The translations under genes were made by a program, and so were the position numbers. Below the pieces are notes generated by a model. That model saw only the letters and a program-made list of their open reading frames with translations, made no database searches and was not told the DNA's origin. 64,000 nt of DNA from assembly GCF_016526145.1 (NCBI RefSeq), contig NZ_JADDUE010000001.1, positions 558,001 to 622,000 of the forward strand, read 5' to 3'. The DNA comes from Saccharopolyspora galaxeae (GTDB lineage Bacteria > Actinomycetota > Actinomycetes > Mycobacteriales > Pseudonocardiaceae). Below are positions 11,646 through 19,367 of this stretch, one piece after another (the first letter of the stretch is position 1; each line of letters starts with the position of its first letter).

Positions 11646-11708
11646 CGAAAGCGGCTGACGCCGCTTGAAAAGACCAACACCAGAACCGTTCCGAGACAGG
11701 CGCCTAGG

Positions 11709-12578
11709 ATGAGCAGGATGTACGACGAGCCTGGCCTGCGACGACCCGCCAACGACACGGCGCCGCCGACCGCGCTGACCATCGCCGGCTCGGACTCCGG
11801 TGGCAGTGCCGGGATGCACGCCGATCTGCGCGCGTTCTTCTCCTGCGGCGTGCACGGCATGACCGCGGTGACCGCGGTGACCGTGCAGAACACCGTGGGA
11901 GTCACGGGCCTGGTGGAAATCCCGGCGGAGACGGTGGGTGCGCAGATCGGCGCCGTCGCCTCGGACATCGGGGTGGATGCGGCGAAGACGGGGGTGCTGG
12001 CCTCGGCGGCGACCATAGAGGCGGTCGTGGCCGCCTGCGACGAGCACGGCATCGGCGGCTCCGGCCGCACCCCGTTCGTCGTCGACCCGGTCGCCGCATC
12101 CCGCAGCGGTGAGCCGCTGTTGCGCGCGGACGCCCTCGACGTGCTGCGCTACCAGGCGTTCCCCAGGGCGACGCTGGTGACGCCGAACCTGGACGAGGTG
12201 CGGCTGCTCACCGGCCGCGACGCGCGCACCCGGGACGACCTGCTGGACGCGGCGAAGGCGGTGCACGACTTCGGGCCGCAGTGGGTGCTGATCAAGAGCG
12301 GGCACCTGCGGGACGACCCGGAGTGCGTGGACCTGCTCTTCGACGGCAGCACGGCGATGCCGCTGCCGGGCCCGCGCTACTCCACGGTGCACACGCACGG
12401 CGCCGGTGACGTGTTCGCTTCGGCGATCACCGCCGCGCTCGCCAAGGGTGCTGCGGTGCCGGAGGCGGTGGCGGCGGGCAAGCGGTTCGTGACGCGCAGC
12501 GTCGAGCACGCCTACCCGCTCGGTTCCGGAGTGGGACCGGTGTCGACGTTCTGGCGGATCAGCCCGCGGTCGATCTGA
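11709..12578 (+). CDS. thiD: HMP / HMP-phosphate kinase ThiD
   Basis: Phosphorylates hydroxymethylpyrimidine twice to make HMP-PP for ThiE. This 289-aa ribokinase-fold protein has the N-terminal ALTIAGSDSGGSAGMHADL, VTVQNTVGV, the central VVDPVAASRSGE, LVTPNLDEV, VLIKSGHL and the C-terminal anion-hole/catalytic motif THGAGDVF (Asp as base). The start is uncertain: ATG at 11709 and ATG at 11718 both follow the same weak purine stretch; the longer form is given. There is no riboswitch of its own; expression may come through the thiC transcript or from an unseen promoter in the 226-bp gap. Confidence 0.93.
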   Translation: MSRMYDEPGLRRPANDTAPPTALTIAGSDSGGSAGMHADLRAFFSCGVHGMTAVTAVTVQNTVGVTGLVEIPAETVGAQIGAVASDIGVDAAKTGVLASAATIEAVVAACDEHGIGGSGRTPFVVDPVAASRSGEPLLRADALDVLRYQAFPRATLVTPNLDEVRLLTGRDARTRDDLLDAAKAVHDFGPQWVLIKSGHLRDDPECVDLLFDGSTAMPLPGPRYSTVHTHGAGDVFASAITAALAKGAAVPEAVAAGKRFVTRSVEHAYPLGSGVGPVSTFWRISPRSI

Positions 12579-12686
12579 TGGGGACCGGCTTGAGTTACCT
12601 GATCGAGTGATTTTCGACGACGCCGTAACTCACGAGGCGGGTCGCACCGACATAGATCGTGAGTCATGCGGCAGCCTGCCGATCGG

Positions 12687-12797
12687 CCAGTGCCTCTCCG
12701 GCCCAGTGCTTGTCCGGCCAGTGTTTGTCCGGCCCAGTGCCTCGTCGGCCCAGTGCCTTTTCGGCGCTGTGCCTCTGCGGCGCTGGGCCCCTCCGGC
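12687..12797. repeat. 16-bp intergenic tandem repeat, about 7 copies
   Basis: Units of the form CCAGTGCCTCTCCGGC start at 12687, 12703 (15 bp), 12718, 12734, 12750, 12766 and 12782. The last two drift to GCTGTGCC/GCTGGGCC. An eighth partial unit follows. The array lies in the 360-bp gap between thiD and the FUSC gene and ends about 140 bp before the FUSC start. Apart from the array and a GTAACTCACGAGG / GATCGTGAGTCATG stretch before it, the gap contains nothing recognisable. Confidence 0.8.
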
Positions 12798-12938
12798 GCT
12801 GTGGCTTCCCCGACTCCGCGCCGCTCGGGCGAAGCCCGCTGCGGATGCCGGGGGAATGCCCGGCGTCCTGCGCAACGCTCGGCTACGGGGCGCATCGACC
12901 TCTCGCACGCGACGAAGAAGTAGGAGTAAGCGACCACC

Positions 12939-14933
12939 GTGGCTGCATCGGTGTTGACGAAGGTAAGAGAGCGGTTGGACACCGGCCTGAACACCGAGGC
13001 GGGGGCGCCGGATCTCCGGCGGCGCCAGTACGCGGTGGCCGTGCTCGTGACCGCGGTCGTGGCCACCGCGGGCGGCTGGTTGTTCGACCTGCGCACGCCC
13101 GCGCTGATCGGCGGGCTGACCGCGGTGTTCGCCCTGGTGGCGGCCGGTGGGCGGTCGCTGCGGTCGGATCTGCACCGGTTCTCCTGGTTCGGTCCGGCGC
13201 TGGTGCTGGTGATGGCGCTGGGACCGGTGCTCTACGGCATCCCGGTGCTGGCCGGGTCGCTGGTCGCGGTGGTCGTGTTCGGTTCCGGGATGCTGCCCGC
13301 GCTCGGCGAGCAGTACCGGGTCAGCGGGCAGACGTTCGCGGCGGCGACGTTGTTCTCCAGCACCACCGGCATCGGTAGCGACCAGCCCGCCTGGATGCTG
13401 TTCCTGTGCACCGTCGCAGGTGCGTTGTTCGCGCTGGTCCTGCGAGTGCTCATCGGCATCGGCGACTCGACCCGCGCGACCCGCGCGGCCGTCGCCCGCA
13501 CGCTGCTCGAACCCGGGCCGGGGGTGTTGGAGTCGGCCGCGAGCGCTTGGCGCGCGGACGGCTCCACGACCTGGCTCGGGCAGGTGCTGGCCGGCGCGGC
13601 CCGGTTCCGCGCGGCCCGCGAGGCACTGCTGGCGCAGGCCGAGCAGGCCGACCGGATCGAAGCCGAGCGGCTGCACCGCATCGTCGCCGAGGCCGACCTC
13701 GTCGCCGCCGAACTCGCCCGCGCGGTGCGTTCCCGCGCCTGCAGCGGGCTGCCGGCGATGGCGCGCGTCGACCCCGCGCAGGCCGTGGTCTCCGCGGGCG
13801 GCAGGCAGGACCTGCCGGAAGCGGTCGCCGGGATGAACCAGGGGCTGGACCGGATCCGCGGCGCGGTCGTGCAGCGGGTCGAAGCGCCCGCCAGCCCGCC
13901 CGCGCCCGGCGGTGCCAAGCAGCGCGCGATCGGCGGCATCAAGGCTCACCTGTCGTTGCGGTCATCGCTGTTCCGGCACGCGTTGCGCTGCACGCTCGCG
14001 GTGGGGATCGGGCTGGTGATCGTGCTGCTGCTGCACGATCCGTCGGCGTCGACGCTGCTGCTCGCGCTGTACGTGGTGCTCGCGCCCGCGGCGCGGGACA
14101 GCATGAACGGGGCGCTGGAGCGGACCGGTGGCGCGGTGCTCGGCGTGGTCTTCCTCGCCGCGCTGATCACGCTGCTGCCGGGGGTGTACCTGCTGGTGCC
14201 CGCGGTGGTGGCGGCGATGCTGCTCGGGGTGGAGCGGCTGCGCACCGACTACCAGGTGCTGCTGAGCTCGTTGATCGTCATCACCGCGGTGGACCAGGCG
14301 ATGCGGCTGGACCGGCCGCTGGCCAACGTCGCGATCAGCTTCGCGTCGAACACCGCGGTCGGCGCGGCCATCGCGCTCGGCGTCGGCTACGTCAGCTTCA
14401 TCGTGCTGCCCAGCAGCATGGTGCCGGACGTGCGCGGTGCGGTCCGCTCCACCGTGTGGTCGGTCTCCGAGCTGCTGCGCAGCGTGCGCGCGGCCGGGCA
14501 GGGCCACCAGGTGCAGGCGGCGATGCAGGCCGCGCACGTGCTCGCGCTGCGGCGGACCCAGGATCTGCTCGGGATGCCTGCGCTGCTGGACGACCCGGAG
14601 TCGGACGAGGACCAGGAGGCCACCCGGGCCGCGGCGATCGCGCTGGACGCGCTGCGCCAGGACGTGTCGACGCTGGCGTTCCGGCCGGAGGACGAGCAGG
14701 CCGTCGCGGTGCCCGCGCTGCAGGCGGTGGACCAGCTGCTCAGCGGGCGGCCCACGGCGAAGGTGCCGGACATCCAGTCCGCCGGGGCGCCCGCGACCGA
14801 GCTGCTGGCGAGTTCGCTGGTGGAGAACGCGCTGCACGCGCGCTCGGCGATCGATCGGACGCTGGGCAATCAGCAGCCGTGGAAGCGCTACACGATCAAC
14901 TTCGTGCGCACCGAACGCCTCCGCATCCGCTGA
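12939..14933 (+). CDS. FUSC-family inner-membrane transporter
   Basis: 664-aa fusaric-acid-resistance/aromatic-acid-exporter (FUSC) family protein. There are two blocks of about five or six membrane helices (residues about 30-175 and 335-480), each followed by a large cytoplasmic region; the C-terminal one (about 490-664) is helical. The second block has the FUSC signature region LFRHALRCTLAVGIGL and LERTGGAVLGVVF, and the pair RLRTDYQVLLSSLIVI. Members export aromatic carboxylates or other small toxic compounds; the substrate here is unknown. GTG start at 12939 with TAGGAG about 12 nt upstream (rather far). A 16-bp tandem array lies upstream, and two palindromic elements lie downstream before convergent pssA. 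Confidence 0.85.
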   Translation: MAASVLTKVRERLDTGLNTEAGAPDLRRRQYAVAVLVTAVVATAGGWLFDLRTPALIGGLTAVFALVAAGGRSLRSDLHRFSWFGPALVLVMALGPVLYGIPVLAGSLVAVVVFGSGMLPALGEQYRVSGQTFAAATLFSSTTGIGSDQPAWMLFLCTVAGALFALVLRVLIGIGDSTRATRAAVARTLLEPGPGVLESAASAWRADGSTTWLGQVLAGAARFRAAREALLAQAEQADRIEAERLHRIVAEADLVAAELARAVRSRACSGLPAMARVDPAQAVVSAGGRQDLPEAVAGMNQGLDRIRGAVVQRVEAPASPPAPGGAKQRAIGGIKAHLSLRSSLFRHALRCTLAVGIGLVIVLLLHDPSASTLLLALYVVLAPAARDSMNGALERTGGAVLGVVFLAALITLLPGVYLLVPAVVAAMLLGVERLRTDYQVLLSSLIVITAVDQAMRLDRPLANVAISFASNTAVGAAIALGVGYVSFIVLPSSMVPDVRGAVRSTVWSVSELLRSVRAAGQGHQVQAAMQAAHVLALRRTQDLLGMPALLDDPESDEDQEATRAAAIALDALRQDVSTLAFRPEDEQAVAVPALQAVDQLLSGRPTAKVPDIQSAGAPATELLASSLVENALHARSAIDRTLGNQQPWKRYTINFVRTERLRIR

Positions 14934-14950
14934 GCGCTCTGCGCCGACGA

Positions 14951-14991
14951 GTGAGCGGACCGCTCAAGACGGGTCGACGGTCCGCTCGCTC
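14951..14991 (+). repeat. Palindromic intergenic element, copy C1 (short form)
   Basis: 41 bp: left arm GTGAGCGGACCGCTC and right arm GACGGTCCGCTCGCTC, with the central CTAGATTGGTC part reduced to GGGTC. The A-to-G changes in the left arm (GTGAGCGG) are matched by changes in the right arm (CCGCTCGC), that is, compensated base pairs. It starts 17 bp after the FUSC stop. Confidence 0.72.
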
Positions 14992-15022
14992 CGGCTCACC
15001 GCGCCTCGGCTCGTCGAGCCGA

Positions 15023-15071
15023 GTGAGCGGCCTGCTCGCCCCACTGGATCGGTCGAACAGCCCGTTCGCTC
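15023..15071 (+). repeat. Palindromic intergenic element, copy C2
   Basis: 49 bp: GTGAGCGGCCTGCTCGCCCC, core CACTGGATCGGTC, then AACAGCCCGTTCGCTC. It is in tandem with copy C1, 31 bp apart. It ends 12 bp before the stop codon of convergent pssA, so the pair separates FUSC from pssA-psd. Confidence 0.78.
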
Positions 15072-15083
15072 GGCCGGGATGGC

Positions 15084-16022
15084 TCAGCGGGGGCTGCCGT
15101 TGCGGCTGCGGCGCAGTCCGAGGCGGCGCCAGCTCAACCGGGGGCCTTCCGGCCCGCGGGTGCGGCGCATCCGCTGCCGCGCCCCGGCCAGCGCCCGGCG
15201 CGGGTGCGGCGGCCGCAGCCCGAGCCGCCGCTGGGTGCGCCTGCGGATGGCGCGGCGCTCGCGCGGCGGCGCCGCCCACGCCTCCGGGTGCCGCAGCAGC
15301 CAGCGGTACCGGTACACCGCGTACGGGATGTGCACGAGGTACACCACCAGCGCCACGGCCAGCGAGACCAGCGGGAACATGATGATCCCCGCGGCCAGCA
15401 GCGCCACCAGCACCAGCAGCGGAGCGACCGCCTTCGCAGGCACCTTCACGGTCTTCAGCGACAACGTCGGCACCCGGCTCACCGCGAGCGCGGCGACCGC
15501 GACCATCCAGACCATCACCACGGGCTGCTGCGCCCACCAGCCCGGATAGCCGAAGTGCGCGGTCAGCACCAGCGGCAGCAGCGCCAGCAACCCGGCCGCG
15601 GGCGCGGGCACGCCGACGAAGAACTCCTTGCTGAAGGCGGGCTGCTCGACGTCGTCCAGCAACGTGTTGAACCGCGCCAGCCGCAGGATCATGCACACCG
15701 CGAAGACCAGCGCGGCGATCCAGCCCGCCCGGTTGTCCTGCAACTGCCAGGCGTAGAGCGTCAGCGCGGGGGCGACGCCGAAGGACATCGCGTCGGACAG
15801 CGAGTCCAGCTCAGCGCCCATCCGCGTGGTGGCGTCCAGCAGCCGCGCGATCCGCCCGTCCAGCCCGTCCAGCACGGCGGCCACCGCGACCGCCGCGATG
15901 GCTCCGGTGAGCTGCGCGTTCAGCGCGAACTGCACGGCCGACAGCCCGGCGCACATCGCCAGCACGGTGACGGCGTTGGGCAGCAGCCGGATTCCGGGTG
16001 GTGCGCCGCGCAGCCCGTTCAT
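15084..16022 (-). CDS. pssA: CDP-diacylglycerol-serine O-phosphatidyltransferase PssA
   Basis: Membrane enzyme making phosphatidylserine from CDP-diacylglycerol and serine, the step before Psd. 312 aa. The CDP-alcohol phosphotransferase motif DGLDGRIARLL...MGAELDSLSD fits D-X2-DG-X2-AR-X8-G-X3-D-X3-D at about residues 52-77. There are several hydrophobic helices (19-45, 100-120, 140-205, 210-240). The last 60 residues are a very basic Arg-rich cytoplasmic tail (RRAIRRRTQRRLGLR), longer than in many relatives. Its ATG overlaps the psd stop by 4 nt (ATGA), so psd and pssA are one operon. Convergent with FUSC. Confidence 0.94.
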   Translation of the reverse strand: MNGLRGAPPGIRLLPNAVTVLAMCAGLSAVQFALNAQLTGAIAAVAVAAVLDGLDGRIARLLDATTRMGAELDSLSDAMSFGVAPALTLYAWQLQDNRAGWIAALVFAVCMILRLARFNTLLDDVEQPAFSKEFFVGVPAPAAGLLALLPLVLTAHFGYPGWWAQQPVVMVWMVAVAALAVSRVPTLSLKTVKVPAKAVAPLLVLVALLAAGIIMFPLVSLAVALVVYLVHIPYAVYRYRWLLRHPEAWAAPPRERRAIRRRTQRRLGLRPPHPRRALAGARQRMRRTRGPEGPRLSWRRLGLRRSRNGSPR

Positions 16023-16768
16023 GCCTGCCCGCCGCTGGCCGGGGATTCCGCCGCCGCGCCGGTCGGCAGCTCGGCAACCGCGGTTTCCGCGCCGACGGTG
16101 CGCTGGCCGGGTTCCACCAGCACCCGGCTGCCCGGCGGCAGGTACAGGTCCACGCGGGAGCCGAAGCGGATCAGCCCGTAGGTGTGCCCGGCCAGCACCC
16201 GGTCGCCGTCGCGCACCGAGCTGACGATGCGGCGCGCGACCAGCCCGGCGATCTGCACCACCACCAGTTCGTGCCCGTCGTCGGTGCGCAGCAGCAGCGA
16301 GTTGCGCTCGTTGTCCTCGCTGGCCTTGTCCAGGTCGGCGGACAGGAAGGCGCCGGGCCGGTAGGCGGTCTTGGCGATCTCCCCGGTGGCGGGCAGCCGC
16401 TGCACGTGCACGTCGAAGATCGTGAGGAACACGCTGACCCGGGTCAGCGGTCGATCGCCGAGCCCGAGTTCGGGTGGCGGCGCGGCGGTCTCCACGTGCG
16501 CCACGGTGCCGTCGGCGGGCGCGACCGCGATGCCGTCGCGCTGCGGCGTGACCCGCGCGGGCTCGCGGAAGAACCAGGCGCACCAGGCCGTGGCGATGCC
16601 GCCGAGCACGCCCGCGGGCCGCCACTTGCGGCGCAGCAGCAGCGTCGCGGCCGCCGCGCCGAGCACGAACGGCTTGCCCGCCGGATGCATCGGCGGAACG
16701 GTGTCGCGGGCGAGCTGAGCCAGGTGCGCCAGCGGGTTCGTCGTGCCTGGTTCTGTCTGGGTGCTCAT
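16019..16768 (-). CDS. psd: Phosphatidylserine decarboxylase proenzyme Psd
   Basis: Pyruvoyl enzyme that converts phosphatidylserine to phosphatidylethanolamine. This 249-aa, short, archaeal/actinobacterial-type proenzyme has two hydrophobic segments at about 34-66, then VAPADGTVAHVE, FLTIFDVHVQRLP, SEDNERNSLLL and the self-cleavage site GLIRFGSRVDLYLP. Cleavage between Gly and Ser of FGSR creates the pyruvoyl group. It is first in the psd-pssA operon. The 562 bp upstream have no gene and several potential hairpins, so a long leader is likely. Confidence 0.94.
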   Translation of the reverse strand: MSTQTEPGTTNPLAHLAQLARDTVPPMHPAGKPFVLGAAAATLLLRRKWRPAGVLGGIATAWCAWFFREPARVTPQRDGIAVAPADGTVAHVETAAPPPELGLGDRPLTRVSVFLTIFDVHVQRLPATGEIAKTAYRPGAFLSADLDKASEDNERNSLLLRTDDGHELVVVQIAGLVARRIVSSVRDGDRVLAGHTYGLIRFGSRVDLYLPPGSRVLVEPGQRTVGAETAVAELPTGAAAESPASGGQA

Positions 16769-17330
16769 CGAGCTGCTACACCCCGTGCGTCGGAGGTCGG
16801 TGCTGCGGCGCGGTGACCGCGCTGCGGCCGTGTCGGTACAGCATCGCGGACGCGGCCGCGGCTTCGACGCCAGGGGGCGGTGTGGATCACGCGGGTCGCT
16901 GTGCGCAGGTGAAAGCGCGTTGCGTGCTGATTCGTGCCGGATGCGTGAGCGGCGGCTCGGCCGGGTGGCGGCCGCGGCCGGGCGAGTCGGCGGAGCCCGG
17001 TGGCAGAAACGGGCCGCAAATTAAGGATGCCGGAGCGGACCGGCGCCCCCGAAGCGCCGGTGCCGCTCCGGCACCGCACCGCAAGGCGCCTCCCCGTTGG
17101 CGCCGAGCGGTCCCCGAGGTGGGTCCGTGCACCCCCCGACGGCACACGGGACCCGGGGTTGCCCGCTGCCCGCGGCGAAGCGGGAGCGGACGTCTGTGAA
17201 GACGGAGTCGATCGACGGGTTGTTACGCGGTCACCAGTGTAATTGGGCTCACACGAACTACGTAGCCGCTATTGGAGGACATTGGTCTGCGATTTGCTCA
17301 CGCAGAGTCACATCCCTGCCTGGGCGGGCT
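16769..17330 (-). other. 562-bp gene-free leader region upstream of psd with several GC-rich hairpins
   Basis: No credible gene. On the minus strand, from the M48-like gene toward psd, it holds a small hairpin TCTGCG/CGCAGA (17286-17306), a possible -10 box TACACT (17236-17241), then a cluster of potential stems between about 16985 and 17155. These include GGGTCC...GGACCC, GGCGCC-AACGGGGA-GGCGCC, GGTGCCGGAGCGGCACC and GGCGCTTCGGGGGCGCC. This could be a structured 5' leader of psd-pssA or an unannotated RNA. No conserved riboswitch core could be matched. Confidence 0.5.
17236..17241 (-). promoter_or_regulatory. Possible -10 box for psd-pssA
   Basis: On the minus strand TACACT matches the actinobacterial housekeeping -10 pattern (TAnnnT) within a locally AT-richer stretch (CCCAATTACACTGG). 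There is no good -35 hexamer at 17-19 nt. If used, the leader to the psd start would be about 460 nt. Weak evidence. Confidence 0.3.
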
Positions 17331-19367
17331 TCACTCGGCCGGTGCGCCCCGCCTGTCGTCGATCGACATCCGGGCGCCCATCAGCTCACCCAGCCCGCGG
17401 TACGGATCGCCGCGCTCCTCGGAATCCCCGCTGCTGCGCACGATCAACTCCGGGATGTCGTTCGGACCCTGCTGCACGGCGTCCTGCTGCACCGTCGACA
17501 TCGACGCGTCGTCCAAGTACAGCTCCAGCGTCAGCGACCAGCCGGAACGTTCCTGCACCAGCGTCGCGACCGCCACGTCGCGGCTGTCGATCCATTGCGC
17601 GTCGGCCTGCTCCCGCAACCGCTGCACCGGGGTCTCCGAGAGCTCGCAGAGCTCCTCGTTCTCCGCCTTCCGCAGCCGCCCGACCGCGCCGGCCAGCAGC
17701 CGCTTCGCCGGGCTGGCCGCGCTCGGCACCAGCACCAGGCCCCGGTCGGTGACCACCATGTCGAACCGCCCGCCCGCGTACTGCACCGGGCTGACGACCC
17801 CGGAGATCGACGGGTCCGGGTCGTCCGCGGGCTCCCGGTAGTGCTGCAACGGCACGCCCAGATCCACCAGCGCCCGATGCAATCCGGGCACCAGCCGCGG
17901 GTCCTGCACCGCCGGGCGCACCAGCCGGTCCGGGTCCAGCGGGTGCCCGGTGGACAGCCGCACCACCGACTCGCCCGCCCAGTCCAGTTCGTGCTGCGCG
18001 CGCCCGGCGCACACCAGCGCGTCCACCACCGCGCCGCCGAGCAGCTCGGTGAGGGTGTCCACCACGGCCTCGTCCAGCTTCTCCGGGCTCAGGCCCGGAT
18101 TGAGCACCGGGTTGATCAGGTCGGCGCGCTGGTCGCGGTGGATCGCGGCCAGCACTCCGCCGATCGCGGGCTGGCAGTCCAGGCCGCTCTGGCGCACCGC
18201 CGAAGCCAGCAGCCCGGCCTGCCGCGCGACCGCCGCGGCGCCCGCCTTGCGCGCCAGGTCCGGCCAGGGCAGCCGCGGGCCGAGACCGTCGACCAGCAAC
18301 CGGTCCTCCAGCGCGGGAACCGTCTCGCGCGGTTCCCGCAGCAGCGCGAACGCGGGCCGGTCGTCGGGATCGCGGTCGCCGCCGCGCAGCCGCTTCATCG
18401 CCTCCACCCGTTTCCGGGTGGACGGGCGCACGCCGCGTTCTTCGGCGATCGCCTGCTTGACGCGCTCGGACAGCTCCGGTTTGCGCTCCGGGTGGTCCAT
18501 GAAAGCCCGGAAGCCCAGCAGCAGGTCCGGGGTGTGCTCCACCTTGGCGGCCATCGTGAGGTACTCCTCGGCGTAGGCGCGCCACCCGAATTCGACGGCC
18601 TGCACCTTCCGCAACGAGGTCACCGCGGCCCGCTTGCCCGCCGCCTGCACGGCGATGGTGTCCGCGCCGAACCACAGGTTCGCTCCCGGATCGCCCGCCA
18701 CCGCCGCGTACGCGCGGGCGTAGCCGGTGAACAGCCACTTCGCCGGGCCGCCGGTGAGCCCTTCAGCGGTGCGCAGCACGCTGGTCCGGACCCGGTCGGC
18801 CAGCACCACCAGCCGGCCGGCGCCGACGGTGCGGCCGAGCTCGCGCGCCGCGACGGCCCGCAGATCGCTCGCCGACAACCCGGCCAGCAGCGGCAACCCG
18901 ATCTCCAGGTAGCGCGCCCGCACCCGCAGGCCCAGCAGCGCGGTGTCCTCGCGCAGCAGCGACCCCGGCTCCGAGGTGATCCGCACTTCGTCCGGGGGCT
19001 GCGCGCCGGAACCGGTGCAGACGGTGTCGATCACCTTCCAGACCTTCGGCTGCTCCGCGCGCTTGAGCGCGACTCCGCGCGGGATCTCTTGGCTGCGCAG
19101 CACCGTGCGCAGGCCGATGCCGACCACGGCGGCGACCACGAAAGCGGCCAGCCCGGCTCGCGCGCCGAGTCCGATGTCGGCGCGCACGGTGTAAGCGGTG
19201 ATGCCCAGCAGGCCGAGCACCACGGCCAGTGGGAAGGCGAAGAAGCCGATGTGCAACGCCAGCGCCAGGGCGGCGCGCCAGGGGCCACGCACGGGAACTC
19301 CAGCTCGAAGTAGACGCGCACCCCGGGGTGCGCGGGCGGACTTGGCGGACTGCTGCTGCGAGGTCAC
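17331..19367 (-). CDS. M48-like membrane protein with inactivated zinc motif (pseudopeptidase)
   Basis: 678 aa. Two membrane helices (about 34-60 and 69-90) are followed by an M48-type region with the order expected around the catalytic helix (GLSASDLRAVAARELGRT). M48 enzymes have HExxH here; this protein has RELGR at residues 175-179, so both zinc-binding His are Arg and it should be unable to hydrolyse peptides. The remaining 480 residues are soluble with no recognised domain and end in an acidic tail. GTG start overlaps the moeA stop (GTGA), so it is co-transcribed with moeA. A scaffolding, substrate-binding or regulatory function is inferred. It could also belong to a related family I do not recognise. 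Confidence 0.7.
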   Translation of the reverse strand: MTSQQQSAKSARAPRGARLLRAGVPVRGPWRAALALALHIGFFAFPLAVVLGLLGITAYTVRADIGLGARAGLAAFVVAAVVGIGLRTVLRSQEIPRGVALKRAEQPKVWKVIDTVCTGSGAQPPDEVRITSEPGSLLREDTALLGLRVRARYLEIGLPLLAGLSASDLRAVAARELGRTVGAGRLVVLADRVRTSVLRTAEGLTGGPAKWLFTGYARAYAAVAGDPGANLWFGADTIAVQAAGKRAAVTSLRKVQAVEFGWRAYAEEYLTMAAKVEHTPDLLLGFRAFMDHPERKPELSERVKQAIAEERGVRPSTRKRVEAMKRLRGGDRDPDDRPAFALLREPRETVPALEDRLLVDGLGPRLPWPDLARKAGAAAVARQAGLLASAVRQSGLDCQPAIGGVLAAIHRDQRADLINPVLNPGLSPEKLDEAVVDTLTELLGGAVVDALVCAGRAQHELDWAGESVVRLSTGHPLDPDRLVRPAVQDPRLVPGLHRALVDLGVPLQHYREPADDPDPSISGVVSPVQYAGGRFDMVVTDRGLVLVPSAASPAKRLLAGAVGRLRKAENEELCELSETPVQRLREQADAQWIDSRDVAVATLVQERSGWSLTLELYLDDASMSTVQQDAVQQGPNDIPELIVRSSGDSEERGDPYRGLGELMGARMSIDDRRGAPAE

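Noticed and set aside
16985..17155. c-di-AMP (ydaO-type) riboswitch upstream of psd
   Set aside because: CGGGGACC and hairpins recall parts of that motif, but the conserved pairs of GAAC/GGGGTGAATC-like segments could not be placed. Kept only as an unassigned structured region.
16769..17330. tRNA or other stable RNA gene in the psd upstream gap
   Set aside because: No T-loop GGTTCGAANCC or cloverleaf could be found; the stems do not fit tRNA geometry.
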